Of a DNA stretch of 64,000 nt, positions 36,000-43,946 are shown in pieces. A model generated the notes under the pieces. That model was given only the letters and a program-made list of their open reading frames with translations, did no database searches and was not told where the DNA came from. Each line of letters starts with the position of its first letter. The stretch's first letter is position 1. Location of the stretch: the NCBI RefSeq assembly GCF_009797935.1, contig NZ_VOLC01000001.1:124001-188000 (forward strand), given 5' to 3'. The translations under genes and the position numbers were made by a program. The stretch comes from Lunatibacter salilacus (GTDB lineage Bacteria; Bacteroidota; Bacteroidia; Cytophagales; Cyclobacteriaceae).

Positions 36000-37118
36000 T
36001 TATGGAATGACTCCAAACTCCCTGAGTTCATTGTCAATTCTGGTATTCCAGCGTGTCTGAGCAGCGCTATTCATGCCATGGGCCGTCTCCCTGTCGTATT
36101 CTTCCTGAAGACGATTCATTTCCCGATATGCTTCCAGAAATTCAAAAGACACCACCCGGTCAAAATTATGCGGCAATAAGGTCATATTTGATAACTTTGA
36201 TTTGAGCCTTTCTGTGATAAGCTGCGCAATGTCAAAGTGTCGCTGTTCATGATTGAGGCCATACGTATTGTTAACCCCTTTGACCCAAGAGGAGTTTTTT
36301 AACATATAGGTCTTGAAAACTAGATCGATTTCCACTTCTCCATCAACCAACCTACTGTCTCCTTCATATGCGATGCTCGCGAAAATAGAGGCCGCATAAT
36401 TACCCATTCTGGGCCTTCCTGTGAAATCTGCCCAAGTTAGGGGACGTTTTGGATCATAAAAAACCGTGTCATCTTTAAAATCTACCCGATAATCGGACAT
36501 ATTCACCCTTACGGAATGTGCCAATTTTTCATTTTTACCCGCTTCTTTTTCCATCCAGTCGTGAAAATATTTAAGGGCATTGCTAAGCGATTTTCTGAAA
36601 ATGGGCTCTATGACCGAAATTTGACGAACAGTTCGTTTGTAGGACATTCCACCCTGAAAATCCAATAAATGCACCAAATCATCCCCCCTTTCCAAATGAA
36701 AGCCAAAATCCAAATAGACCTCACCTTCTATCACCCCCCTGCTGCTGTCCACCAGCTTTTCAACGATTTTACAATCCTTAATTTTGATGACAACCGGCCG
36801 CAAGCTTAGGTTTTGGGAAAGACTTCCGGTCACGAATGCTTCAATGGCAGGCAACATACCACCTTTGAGATCTACCAATTCCAAGTTGGAACCCCTATCG
36901 CTGGATATCGGGACAAGGAAGGCAACGGGGGATCGGTCGGATCGGACATCCATTACATTATGAAAGTAAAACTCGTTTGGAGTAAAGGGCAGTGGAATTG
37001 TTCTCAGCGCAATTGGTTCTATGGAGGAAGCCAGGGGACTTTGGGCAGAACTAAAAAATGGACAGCATAGGACTATCAAGACTCCAACATAGCGGGAGCA
37101 ATGAGCCAATAACTCCAT
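36000..37118 (-). CDS. Exported DUF922-like protein (putative zinc protease fold)
   Basis: From ATG 37118 the product has 372 residues and starts with a signal peptide (VGVLIVLCCPFFSSAQS); a longer TTG start would bury it. The C-terminal half has LTWADFTGRP, then SSWVKG and LNHEQRHFDIAQLI. The HEQRH element is HExxH-like and, with the SWV and tryptophan motifs, matches the DUF922 family, sometimes described as secreted Zn-dependent proteases. The N-terminal half is not recognised. It ends 22 bp from the convergent small membrane protein gene. Activity is unproven. Confidence 0.65.
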   Translation of the reverse strand: MELLAHCSRYVGVLIVLCCPFFSSAQSPLASSIEPIALRTIPLPFTPNEFYFHNVMDVRSDRSPVAFLVPISSDRGSNLELVDLKGGMLPAIEAFVTGSLSQNLSLRPVVIKIKDCKIVEKLVDSSRGVIEGEVYLDFGFHLERGDDLVHLLDFQGGMSYKRTVRQISVIEPIFRKSLSNALKYFHDWMEKEAGKNEKLAHSVRVNMSDYRVDFKDDTVFYDPKRPLTWADFTGRPRMGNYAASIFASIAYEGDSRLVDGEVEIDLVFKTYMLKNSSWVKGVNNTYGLNHEQRHFDIAQLITERLKSKLSNMTLLPHNFDRVVSFEFLEAYREMNRLQEEYDRETAHGMNSAAQTRWNTRIDNELREFGVIP

Positions 37119-37255
37119 TGTGGAAATAGGCAGGTAAGATTCGAGCTTTTCTGCTTTCAAGAGAACCGGGGTTGATACGGGTATTTCCAATCCATCATAT
37201 ACCGATAAACAGGATTGTGCCTCTTCCGGTTCTAAAAGGCACGGCAGAACTTTGT

Positions 37256-38350
37256 TTATTGGGGACTGGGTAAAGGAATTTTCGTCTCTTTTGCTATTTT
37301 ACAAATACTCTCCCAGACAATACCATCCAGCGGAATGCCGTCCTTCATCCGAACCCCATAGGCCTCCCTTTCGGGATCGCCGGGAATCAGCACACGGGGT
37401 GTCCCTTCCAAGGGAGGCGTTTCCCGCATCACTCTGATCCAAGCATCCATTGATTTTTTAAAGACTTCCAAGTCCTGAAAGCCCGTTATATCCCAGGCCC
37501 CAAAAAAGTGGCCTATCCCTTTTCCCACCTGAGTAATTGGTTGTCCATCAGACCGGATGGCAAAGGGGACTGCAAACGGACCCCAGTTAGCACCGCTAAG
37601 TACCGCAGAAAGTACGTCTACCATAGCTGCCAAGCAATATCCCTTGTGACCACTTCCTTCAATATCGCTACCTAGCGGCAACAATGCTCCGTCATTAATC
37701 ATCGCCAAAGGATCAACTGTAGGCTGACCATCCTTGTCCAAACACCAGCCAATTGGCACTGGCTTTTGCTGCCTGTCCGCTATTTCCACCTTTCCATATG
37801 CCACGGTGCTCGTGGCCATGTCAATGACCATAGGCGGCTCTTGCCCGGAAGGGAATGCAATTGCAATCGGGTTTGTCCCCAACATTTTCTCCCTACCGCC
37901 AAAAGGCACCACGCCTTTAGTAGTGTTGGTCAGAGAAAGTCCAATCAGGTCTCTTTCGAGGGCCTTTACAGGATAGTAACCAGCTGCGCCATAGTGGTTG
38001 GTATTACATACACTTACCCATCCCGATCCATGGATTTCCGCTTTATCCATAGCTATTTCATTACATTTGGGACCAATGATCAATCCTAGGCCATTGTCCC
38101 CATCGATCGTGGCGACGCTGCCTTTTTCTCGGATAATTTTCAGTTTAGGATGGATATTTATTCGCCCCACTTTCAGCAAGTCATAATAGGTGATCAGGCG
38201 GGCCACCCCGTGGGAATCAATACCGTGTTCATCGCTATAGGCAAGAACGTCTGCGGCCAACTTGCAATCCTCAGATGGAATACCAAAATACGCAAACATT
38301 TCTTCCACAAAGCCCCTAAGTGCTATAGGATTGAAAATCAACTTATTCAT
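37256..38350 (-). CDS. Ldh2/MDH family NAD(P)-dependent 2-hydroxyacid dehydrogenase
   Basis: The 364-residue enzyme belongs to the malate/lactate/ureidoglycolate dehydrogenase family, which is unrelated to classical Rossmann LDH. Typical motifs are DEHGIDSHGVARL (catalytic His), IDGDNGLGLI, VCNTNHYGAAGYYP, LGTNPIAIAFP and DMATSTVAYGK. Members reduce 2-keto acids or oxidise malate, sulfolactate, ureidoglycolate or 2,3-diketogulonate derivatives. Proximity to the rhamnose locus hints at a sugar-acid substrate, but it is on the opposite strand and the link is weak. The open frame is complete and of normal length. Confidence 0.88.
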   Translation of the reverse strand: MNKLIFNPIALRGFVEEMFAYFGIPSEDCKLAADVLAYSDEHGIDSHGVARLITYYDLLKVGRINIHPKLKIIREKGSVATIDGDNGLGLIIGPKCNEIAMDKAEIHGSGWVSVCNTNHYGAAGYYPVKALERDLIGLSLTNTTKGVVPFGGREKMLGTNPIAIAFPSGQEPPMVIDMATSTVAYGKVEIADRQQKPVPIGWCLDKDGQPTVDPLAMINDGALLPLGSDIEGSGHKGYCLAAMVDVLSAVLSGANWGPFAVPFAIRSDGQPITQVGKGIGHFFGAWDITGFQDLEVFKKSMDAWIRVMRETPPLEGTPRVLIPGDPEREAYGVRMKDGIPLDGIVWESICKIAKETKIPLPSPQ

Positions 38351-38462
38351 AGAGGGAAGGAGTTTATAGATGACAAAAAAAATTCCAGCCCATTGTCCAA
38401 ATAAAGGGACAACAGACTGGATTATAGGGTTTGCACACTCGTGCAGCCATTGGCTTAAATGC

Positions 38463-39095
38463 TTATGGTAATGGCTTTATTTTGATGTCTTTATAATAGA
38501 TAATACTTTGGGGATCGTGGGCCTGTAAGGCTATAGTTCCGCTGCTTAGCCTCTTTTTGCTGTCGCCAATATCTCCCCTGTCTTGAGACTCCACAAACTC
38601 ATTTACCACTTTACCGTTTACTTTAACAGTAATTTTATCACCTTCTACTCGGATGGTTTTGGTGTACCAATCACCGTCGTTCACGAATGTTTCCTTTACA
38701 TCTTTGAAGCTATAAACGCTTCCTGTCTTTCTCCAATCACCGTGGGACTGGTTGACCTGAATCTCATATCCGACATCGGGCCATCCGTCTTCCTGATAAT
38801 CTGTATGAATAAATATTCCGGAATTCGCCTTTTCTTCGGTTTTGACAGTTGCCTGGAATTCAAAATTTTTGAACTCCCCCTTGTTCACTTTACCTGTGTA
38901 AAACAAATGTGCCCTCGGGCCATCTATTTTAATAGCCCCATCCACTACCTGAAAGGATGATGCATTGGCACCTACAGTCCAACCTTTAAGGGTCTTCCCG
39001 TCAAATATTGTATACCAGCCGTCCTTGTCTTTTTTCTGACCATAAGAGGTCATTGAGACGAAAACAACCAAGCACATTAAAATTAATTTCTTCAT
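38463..39095 (-). CDS. Exported DUF1080 (3-keto-disaccharide hydrolase-like) protein
   Basis: The 210-residue protein has a signal peptide (MKKLILMCLVVFVSMTSYG) and a concanavalin-like beta-sandwich. The motifs GWYTIFDGKTLKGWTVG, FKNFEFQATVKT, NSGIFIHTDYQE and GYEIQVNQSHGDW are typical of DUF1080, a family now often annotated as 3-keto-disaccharide hydrolase. Such proteins occur widely in Bacteroidota and Planctomycetota glycan loci. It lies 112 bp upstream of the Ldh2 gene on the minus strand. A role in cleaving oxidised sugars is plausible from the family but not shown here. Confidence 0.87.
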   Translation of the reverse strand: MKKLILMCLVVFVSMTSYGQKKDKDGWYTIFDGKTLKGWTVGANASSFQVVDGAIKIDGPRAHLFYTGKVNKGEFKNFEFQATVKTEEKANSGIFIHTDYQEDGWPDVGYEIQVNQSHGDWRKTGSVYSFKDVKETFVNDGDWYTKTIRVEGDKITVKVNGKVVNEFVESQDRGDIGDSKKRLSSGTIALQAHDPQSIIYYKDIKIKPLP

Positions 39096-39282
39096 ATTAT
39101 TAAGGTTTATTAAACTGTAAATAATCTTAAAAGTACACTTTTATGAAGTAGTTTTCAAATTAATCTTTTTAAACGGTATAATTTATTCCTAAAATAAAAA
39201 ATTGGATTCAACTATAAATAGGCCGACTGCAACCCTGTTAGCTGCTATCCGTAGAGCAAGTATAAATTAAAAATTTAAATAG

Positions 39283-39314
39283 TTTTGAATTTAAAATGCT
39301 AGCCGTATTTTAGA
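39283..39314 (+). promoter_or_regulatory. Bacteroidota-type promoter of the DksA-like gene
   Basis: TTTTG at 39283-39287 and TATTTTAG at 39306-39313 are separated by 18 bp, close to the -33 TTTG / -7 TAnnTTTG layout. The -7 part lies inside TAGCCGTATTTTAGA (39300-39314), identical to the string upstream of dnaE. The start codon is 57 bp downstream. Confidence 0.5.
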
Positions 39315-39370
39315 GAAATTTTTAACAAAGATAGACCTAAGTTTAAAACACATAGTTTACCCAACACACC

Positions 39371-39754
39371 ATGAATCAGGAAGAGAAAACTTCATACTCC
39401 CAGGAAGAACTCAAGGAATTTGAGGACCTCATCCAGGAAAAATTAACTCTAGCAAAGGACGAATTGTCCCAGCTCAAGAAAACGCTGAGTAAAAGTAACG
39501 ACAGTGGTACCGACAACACGGCATCTACGTCAAAATTACTGGAAGACGGTGCCGATACCTTGGAGCGGGAAAACCTAAGTCAATTGGCGGCTAGGCAGCA
39601 AAAGTTTATTATAAACTTGGAAAATGCCCTCCGTCGAATTAAAAATGGTACATATGGCGTATGTGTTGACACCGGAAAACTTATTGCCAAGGAGCGCTTG
39701 CGGGCGGTTCCCCATACTATGCACAGCATCGAGGCGAAACTGGCAAAAAAATAA
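39371..39754 (+). CDS. TraR/DksA-family protein with degenerate zinc finger
   Basis: The 127-residue protein has an N-terminal coiled-coil region (residues about 8-90) and a C-terminal NGTYGVCVDTGKLIAKERL segment that aligns with the DksA zinc finger. Only one of four expected cysteines remains (Cys in GVCVDTG); the second pair is replaced around RAVPHTMHSIEAK. DksA-type proteins enter the RNA polymerase secondary channel and act with ppGpp. Without zinc the finger fold may be held otherwise. It precedes scpB by 3 bp. Classification is good; activity is uncertain. Confidence 0.85.
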   Translation: MNQEEKTSYSQEELKEFEDLIQEKLTLAKDELSQLKKTLSKSNDSGTDNTASTSKLLEDGADTLERENLSQLAARQQKFIINLENALRRIKNGTYGVCVDTGKLIAKERLRAVPHTMHSIEAKLAKK

Positions 39755-39757
39755 CGG

Positions 39758-40318
39758 GTGGATTTTCTGCACAGACACATAGAAGCACTTATCTTTTGTT
39801 CAAAAGAGCCTCTGGCTATGCCGGATATCCAACGGTGCCTGAGCGAAATGTTTGAATCAGAGATACCCGATGAGCACATCCACCAGGCCATAGAGGCCCT
39901 TCAGCAAAAATACCTTGCTGATGACTTTTCGTTTGCGTTGGAAAAATCAGGGGGTGGTTTTCAATTTTTAACCAAACCCGCATACCAAAACAGTGTTTCC
40001 ATCCTACTCAAACATCAGTCTCAAAAGCGGCTTTCCACGGCGCAGTTGGAGACGCTTTCGATTATTGCCTACAAACAACCTATCAGCAAATCTGAAATGG
40101 AGCAAATCCGGGGTGTCAATTGTGACTATTCTGTGCACAAATTGTTGGAGAAGGAATTGGTGATTATTACGGGTAAGTCTACTGGTCTTGGAAGACCACT
40201 GCTTTACGGAACCAGCCAGAAATTCATGGATTACTTTGGAATCAATGATATCAAAGACTTGCCGCAGCCAAAAGATTTCGTTCAGGAATCGAATGAAATC
40301 GGGGAACAGAAGGAATAA
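39758..40318 (+). CDS. scpB: Segregation and condensation protein B
   Basis: The 186-residue protein contains two winged-helix domains. Family motifs are IEALIFCSKEPLAM near the N-terminus, LSTAQLETLSIIAYKQPIS, IRGVNCDYSVHKLLEKELV and GRPLLYGTSQKFMDYFGI. ScpB dimers bind ScpA and SMC in the chromosome-condensing complex. Translation starts at GTG 39758, three bases after the preceding stop, so the two are coupled. No scpA is adjacent. Confidence 0.95.
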   Translation: MDFLHRHIEALIFCSKEPLAMPDIQRCLSEMFESEIPDEHIHQAIEALQQKYLADDFSFALEKSGGGFQFLTKPAYQNSVSILLKHQSQKRLSTAQLETLSIIAYKQPISKSEMEQIRGVNCDYSVHKLLEKELVIITGKSTGLGRPLLYGTSQKFMDYFGINDIKDLPQPKDFVQESNEIGEQKE

Positions 40319-40486
40319 AGAAAATCATCAATTATACTTTTTTAATGCACCATTTTTACAAATTCATATTACGATAGAATTTACATATTGGTATTTTGAC
40401 TCGACAAATCAGCACATCTTTTGTGATAAAGGGATGAAGATCAATATTTTTACTTCCCAAAAAAACCAAATGCAACAACAATAACG

Positions 40487-40494
40487 TATCTTTG
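40487..40494 (+). promoter_or_regulatory. -7 box upstream of the pseudouridine synthase gene
   Basis: TATCTTTG is an exact match to the Bacteroidota -7 consensus TAnnTTTG, 85 bp before the ATG. No TTTG at the expected -33 position was found, so this is a partial match. It would give a leader of about 80 nt. Confidence 0.45.
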
Positions 40495-40578
40495 AACTCC
40501 GAAAAAAAAATAGGAGAAAAATTATCTCCCTAACAAAACCATTTTACACAAATTATACAGCAGAGATGCTGCAGGACA

Positions 40579-41610
40579 ATGAAAAAAGACAACAAAGGGA
40601 ACAAGCCTTCCCATTCACCCGAATTCGGTGACAAAAAAAAATCCCGTACACCTCGAAAGGGTTCTTTTGGAAAAGACCAAAAACCAGAAAATAGCTCGAA
40701 GAAACTATATCTAGGGAGAGGAAAGGATCAAAAACCGATATATGAGTGGTCTGACGAGGCTCCGAAAAAGAAAAAACCAGCTTTTAAAAAGCCATTTTCT
40801 CCGATCAAATCTAAGGCGAAATTTAAATCGGATGAAAGGAAGCCAGAATATACTTTCAAGGGAGTAGAGAGTAAGAATAAAAATAAAGATACGGACGAGA
40901 TTCGCCTCAATAAGTACATCGCAAATGCCGGTATATGTTCCCGGCGTGATGCGGATAAGCTAATCGAAGGAGGAGAAATCAAAGTAAACGGACAGGTAAT
41001 CACCTCACTTGGCTACAAAGTACAGCGCGGAGACAAGATCCTCTACAATGGCAGGACGCTAAATCCGGAAAAGCCAATGTACGTCCTGCTCAACAAGCCC
41101 AAAGATTTTATTACGACTACCGATGATCCCTATGAGCGGAAAACAGTTATGCAGCTCGTGGAGAATGCCTGCGACGAACGTATTTTTCCCGTGGGTAGAT
41201 TGGATAGAAATACGACTGGATTGCTGCTGTTTACCAACGACGGTGAATTGACCGAAAGTCTAGCCCACCCATCCAACAATATCAAAAAAATCTACCAAGT
41301 TACATTGGACAAGCCACTTTCCCAAAAGGATGCTGATATCATTATGGAAGGGATAGAATTGGAGGACGGACCTACGAAAGTCGATGATTTGCAGATACTC
41401 TCCAAGGATAAAACCATTCTGGGGCTGGAGATTCACTCCGGAAAAAACCGGATAGTGAGACGGATTTTTGCCCATTTCGGATATGATGTAGTCGCCCTTG
41501 ACCGGGTCACCTACGCTGGTCTAACAAAAAAAGACCTGCCGCGTGGCAAATATAGGTTTTTGACCGAAAAGGAAGTTATTAATTTGAAGTACCTAAGAAG
41601 GAAAAAGTAG
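40579..41610 (+). CDS. rRNA pseudouridine synthase (RluB/RsuA family) with basic N-terminal extension
   Basis: The 343-residue protein has an unusual lysine-rich, low-complexity N-terminus (residues 1-105) followed by an S4 RNA-binding domain (IRLNKYIANAGICSRRDADK) and a RsuA-type synthase domain. The catalytic Asp lies in FPVGRLDRNTTGLLLFTNDG near residue 220. IHSGKNRIVRRIFAHFGYDV is the RluB/RsuA signature. It isomerises a uridine in ribosomal RNA, most likely 23S. The basic tail likely adds RNA affinity and is common in Bacteroidota homologues. It ends within a strong terminator. Confidence 0.92.
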   Translation: MKKDNKGNKPSHSPEFGDKKKSRTPRKGSFGKDQKPENSSKKLYLGRGKDQKPIYEWSDEAPKKKKPAFKKPFSPIKSKAKFKSDERKPEYTFKGVESKNKNKDTDEIRLNKYIANAGICSRRDADKLIEGGEIKVNGQVITSLGYKVQRGDKILYNGRTLNPEKPMYVLLNKPKDFITTTDDPYERKTVMQLVENACDERIFPVGRLDRNTTGLLLFTNDGELTESLAHPSNNIKKIYQVTLDKPLSQKDADIIMEGIELEDGPTKVDDLQILSKDKTILGLEIHSGKNRIVRRIFAHFGYDVVALDRVTYAGLTKKDLPRGKYRFLTEKEVINLKYLRRKK

Positions 41611-41628
41611 CCGATTGGCTACTTTTTC
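41601..41628 (+). terminator. Terminator of the pseudouridine synthase gene
   Basis: GAAAAAGTAGCC (41601-41612) and GGCTACTTTTTC (41617-41628) form a perfect 12-bp stem with a GATT loop. The stop codon TAG lies inside the left arm, followed by more T residues. Confidence 0.88.
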
Positions 41629-41771
41629 CATTTTTTAGCCCGTTGTTGTTTGAAGTTCTGAATTACCGTCTGAAACAGTCAAATAATGAAGCCTCTCAAT
41701 TAAATTGTAAAAAACATAGTTTCCTGGTAACGTTGTCTAGTTTATTTGGGTTGAGGCGCGATCATTTGGGT

Positions 41772-43154
41772 TTACTCTTCAATCCTCCTGCCCAGCGTTT
41801 CCTGTCCGCCCTGAATCAGGGTCAAGCTCTCCACAACACCATCTTTTAGTTGAAAGGAAATCTTTGCCTGAACAACAGTTAGGTAAAAAATCGTGTCGTT
41901 TTCAGGGTATATTTCAACCCTTTCCTGCCCTGTTGGTTGTCCAAACAACTGCTTCCCTTCTTTGGTGATAGAGATTTTAAATTCCGGCGCTAACTCGTAG
42001 GTACCAACATATTGTTCAAGGACGGATTCAGGTAGGTCAACTGCATCTCCTAGGAATTTCATGTCCGCCAATTCCGAACTCGGATCGAGTAAGTAGAAAC
42101 CAATATCATCAGAACCTGTGGATGAATTAGTGAGAAGAACCACACCGATCCTTGTTTCTTTTACAAATCCGGCAAAAGTTCTGTAACCACCAGTGCCGCC
42201 ATTGTGCCAGATTACATCTCCATCTTCCCCCTTTTTAATATGCCAGCCCATTCCTACTCCCATTTCCCCTGCTTTTTGATGTCTAGCTTTATGGGTTAAT
42301 TCCATAGCCGCCGCCAAGGGGCTTTTCACATAACCCAAATTAGCAGAAATAAATTTGGCCATATCTGATGATGAACTTCGGATTGCACCTGCACCGGCAA
42401 GTGTGGGGATGTCCCAATTTTCAACAACCTTGCCGCCACTGTGCCCAAGGGCCAGGTTTTCCTTCATGCTATCAGTCAACCGGATTCTGGTATCCTCCAT
42501 TTCTAAAGGATCGGCAATAGTTTGAACAATCAATTCTTCATAAGCACTGTTGGAATTCATGGCAAGCAAGTGCCCCAAAAGACCCTGGGCAAGATTTGAA
42601 TACTCATATTCAGCACCTACTTCCCGGACTGGTTGATAGTTTGAAATAAATTCATACATCAGGTCTTCCGTATAGTCTGCAAAAGGATTGCTGGGGTTAG
42701 CGGGGGCAAAATTGTCCGGCATCCTTGGCAAGCCGGAGGTATGGTCGGTTAGGTTGCCGAATGTAATTTCTGTATCACCCATCACAGGGATTTTGAAGTT
42801 ATCCGGTAAAAATTTATTTATCTCATCTTCCAGCTTGAGTTTCCCATCCAGTACTTGTTGTGCAAGAAGTATCGCCGTGAACGCTTTGGAAATAGATCCT
42901 ATTTCATAGATGGTATTTTCGTCCACTGCTTTACCGTCAACGGCAGTTTTGCCAAAATTATAATAATGAATTCCCGTGGAGTCGATTACCGCTATGGAGA
43001 TACTTGGTGTAGCGTTTCCCTCTATACGGTTTTCAATAGTCTCCACCACCTCAGGCGGGAGATCCTTTATAACTTTCATAGTTGAAGTTTCCTGACATTG
43101 AAAGGTGATAAGAGCTATTGGCAGTAAAATTAGTGGTATCCTAAAGTGTTTCAT
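41772..43154 (-). CDS. Serine hydrolase, class C beta-lactamase family lipoprotein
   Basis: The 460-residue protein has a lipoprotein leader (LLPIALITFQC). The catalytic SxxK is in GSISKAFTAILL near residue 92, YSN (YEYSNLAQGLLG) near 166 and the third box HNGGTGGYRTFAGF near 315. This is the penicillin-binding/class C beta-lactamase fold, but most members with a C-terminal lipocalin-like domain, as here (residues about 365-455), are esterases or D-amino-acid peptidases. The role in the envelope is not known, and antibiotic resistance should not be assumed. Confidence 0.88.
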   Translation of the reverse strand: MKHFRIPLILLPIALITFQCQETSTMKVIKDLPPEVVETIENRIEGNATPSISIAVIDSTGIHYYNFGKTAVDGKAVDENTIYEIGSISKAFTAILLAQQVLDGKLKLEDEINKFLPDNFKIPVMGDTEITFGNLTDHTSGLPRMPDNFAPANPSNPFADYTEDLMYEFISNYQPVREVGAEYEYSNLAQGLLGHLLAMNSNSAYEELIVQTIADPLEMEDTRIRLTDSMKENLALGHSGGKVVENWDIPTLAGAGAIRSSSSDMAKFISANLGYVKSPLAAAMELTHKARHQKAGEMGVGMGWHIKKGEDGDVIWHNGGTGGYRTFAGFVKETRIGVVLLTNSSTGSDDIGFYLLDPSSELADMKFLGDAVDLPESVLEQYVGTYELAPEFKISITKEGKQLFGQPTGQERVEIYPENDTIFYLTVVQAKISFQLKDGVVESLTLIQGGQETLGRRIEE

Positions 43155-43249
43155 AGGTGCTTTGATTTAAGATTTAATGTTTCTAATAAAATGGTGAGGT
43201 TATCTAAAATAATATGTCTGTTCATATTGAGCGTAGTCGAACCCCAATT

Positions 43250-43885
43250 TTAGGAGTCGTCAGTTCTTTCGTCTTGTCCAATCTCACCTACAAAATCGGA
43301 TAAGATAGCTGCCAATTCTTTAGCTTTACTTATCATCGGTAAATGTCCGCTATCAATAGTAATAATTTTTTCCGCCTTTAGATTCTTTGCCATTTTATCC
43401 TGGAAATCACCCCGCATGGCCTTATCATTTTCCAACTTAATATACAGTCGCTTGGTGTCAGGTAAGTTAAAGGTTATTTTTGTTTTATAAAGTACTTTTG
43501 ACTCCGGAGTAAAATCCTTCACTATTTTTGAAGCTTGTTCGGATGTCAAGTCGTTGCAGAGTTCTCTTTCTATTGATTTTTGTGGTGGTTTCGTTCCAAA
43601 AAACCTCAATATTATAGGCATTATCAATTTTTGCGGAAACGGTAATGAAGAAACAAAGGAATTTCCGTTTGTTGGAATAACAGAACGTTGCTCATCCTCT
43701 CTTAGGCTAAGTTTCTCTGAAAGCACTCTTTCAATTTTGTCTTGAATGAATTTTGGTAAAAATGCGTGCAAAGTTTCTATTGCAACTAAAAACCATCCTG
43801 ATATGGAAAGAATTTGGTTTGGAACTGTCTGGGTAACATCAATTCCGTCCATTCGATATATTATTTCTTCTACAAACCCTGGCAT
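43250..43885 (-). pseudogene. Truncated alpha/beta hydrolase (C-terminal half only)
   Basis: The open frame encodes 211 residues that resemble the cap and C-terminal part of alpha/beta hydrolases: NDLTSEQASKIVKDFTPES, then LYIKLENDKAM and IDSGHLPMISKAKELA, where the His would be the triad His. The nucleophile elbow (GxSxG) and the oxyanion part are missing, and an in-frame TAG lies nine codons upstream of the ATG. The base composition is more AT-rich than its neighbours. It is likely a decayed gene, possibly of foreign origin; a divergent intact protein cannot be excluded. Confidence 0.5.
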
Positions 43886-43946
43886 CAAAGAAATCGAACA
43901 AGAATTGTTCTAATACTAACTAAAACCAATCTCTCCCCTCGCTAAA

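Noticed and set aside
34365-38350. Allantoin/purine-degradation locus (NCS1 permease plus AllD-like dehydrogenase)
   Set aside because: The dehydrogenase is on the opposite strand with other genes between, and no allantoinase or allantoate genes are nearby.
41772-43154. Antibiotic-resistance beta-lactamase
   Set aside because: Only the general serine-hydrolase motifs are present; with a C-terminal extra domain the family is usually esterase or peptidase.
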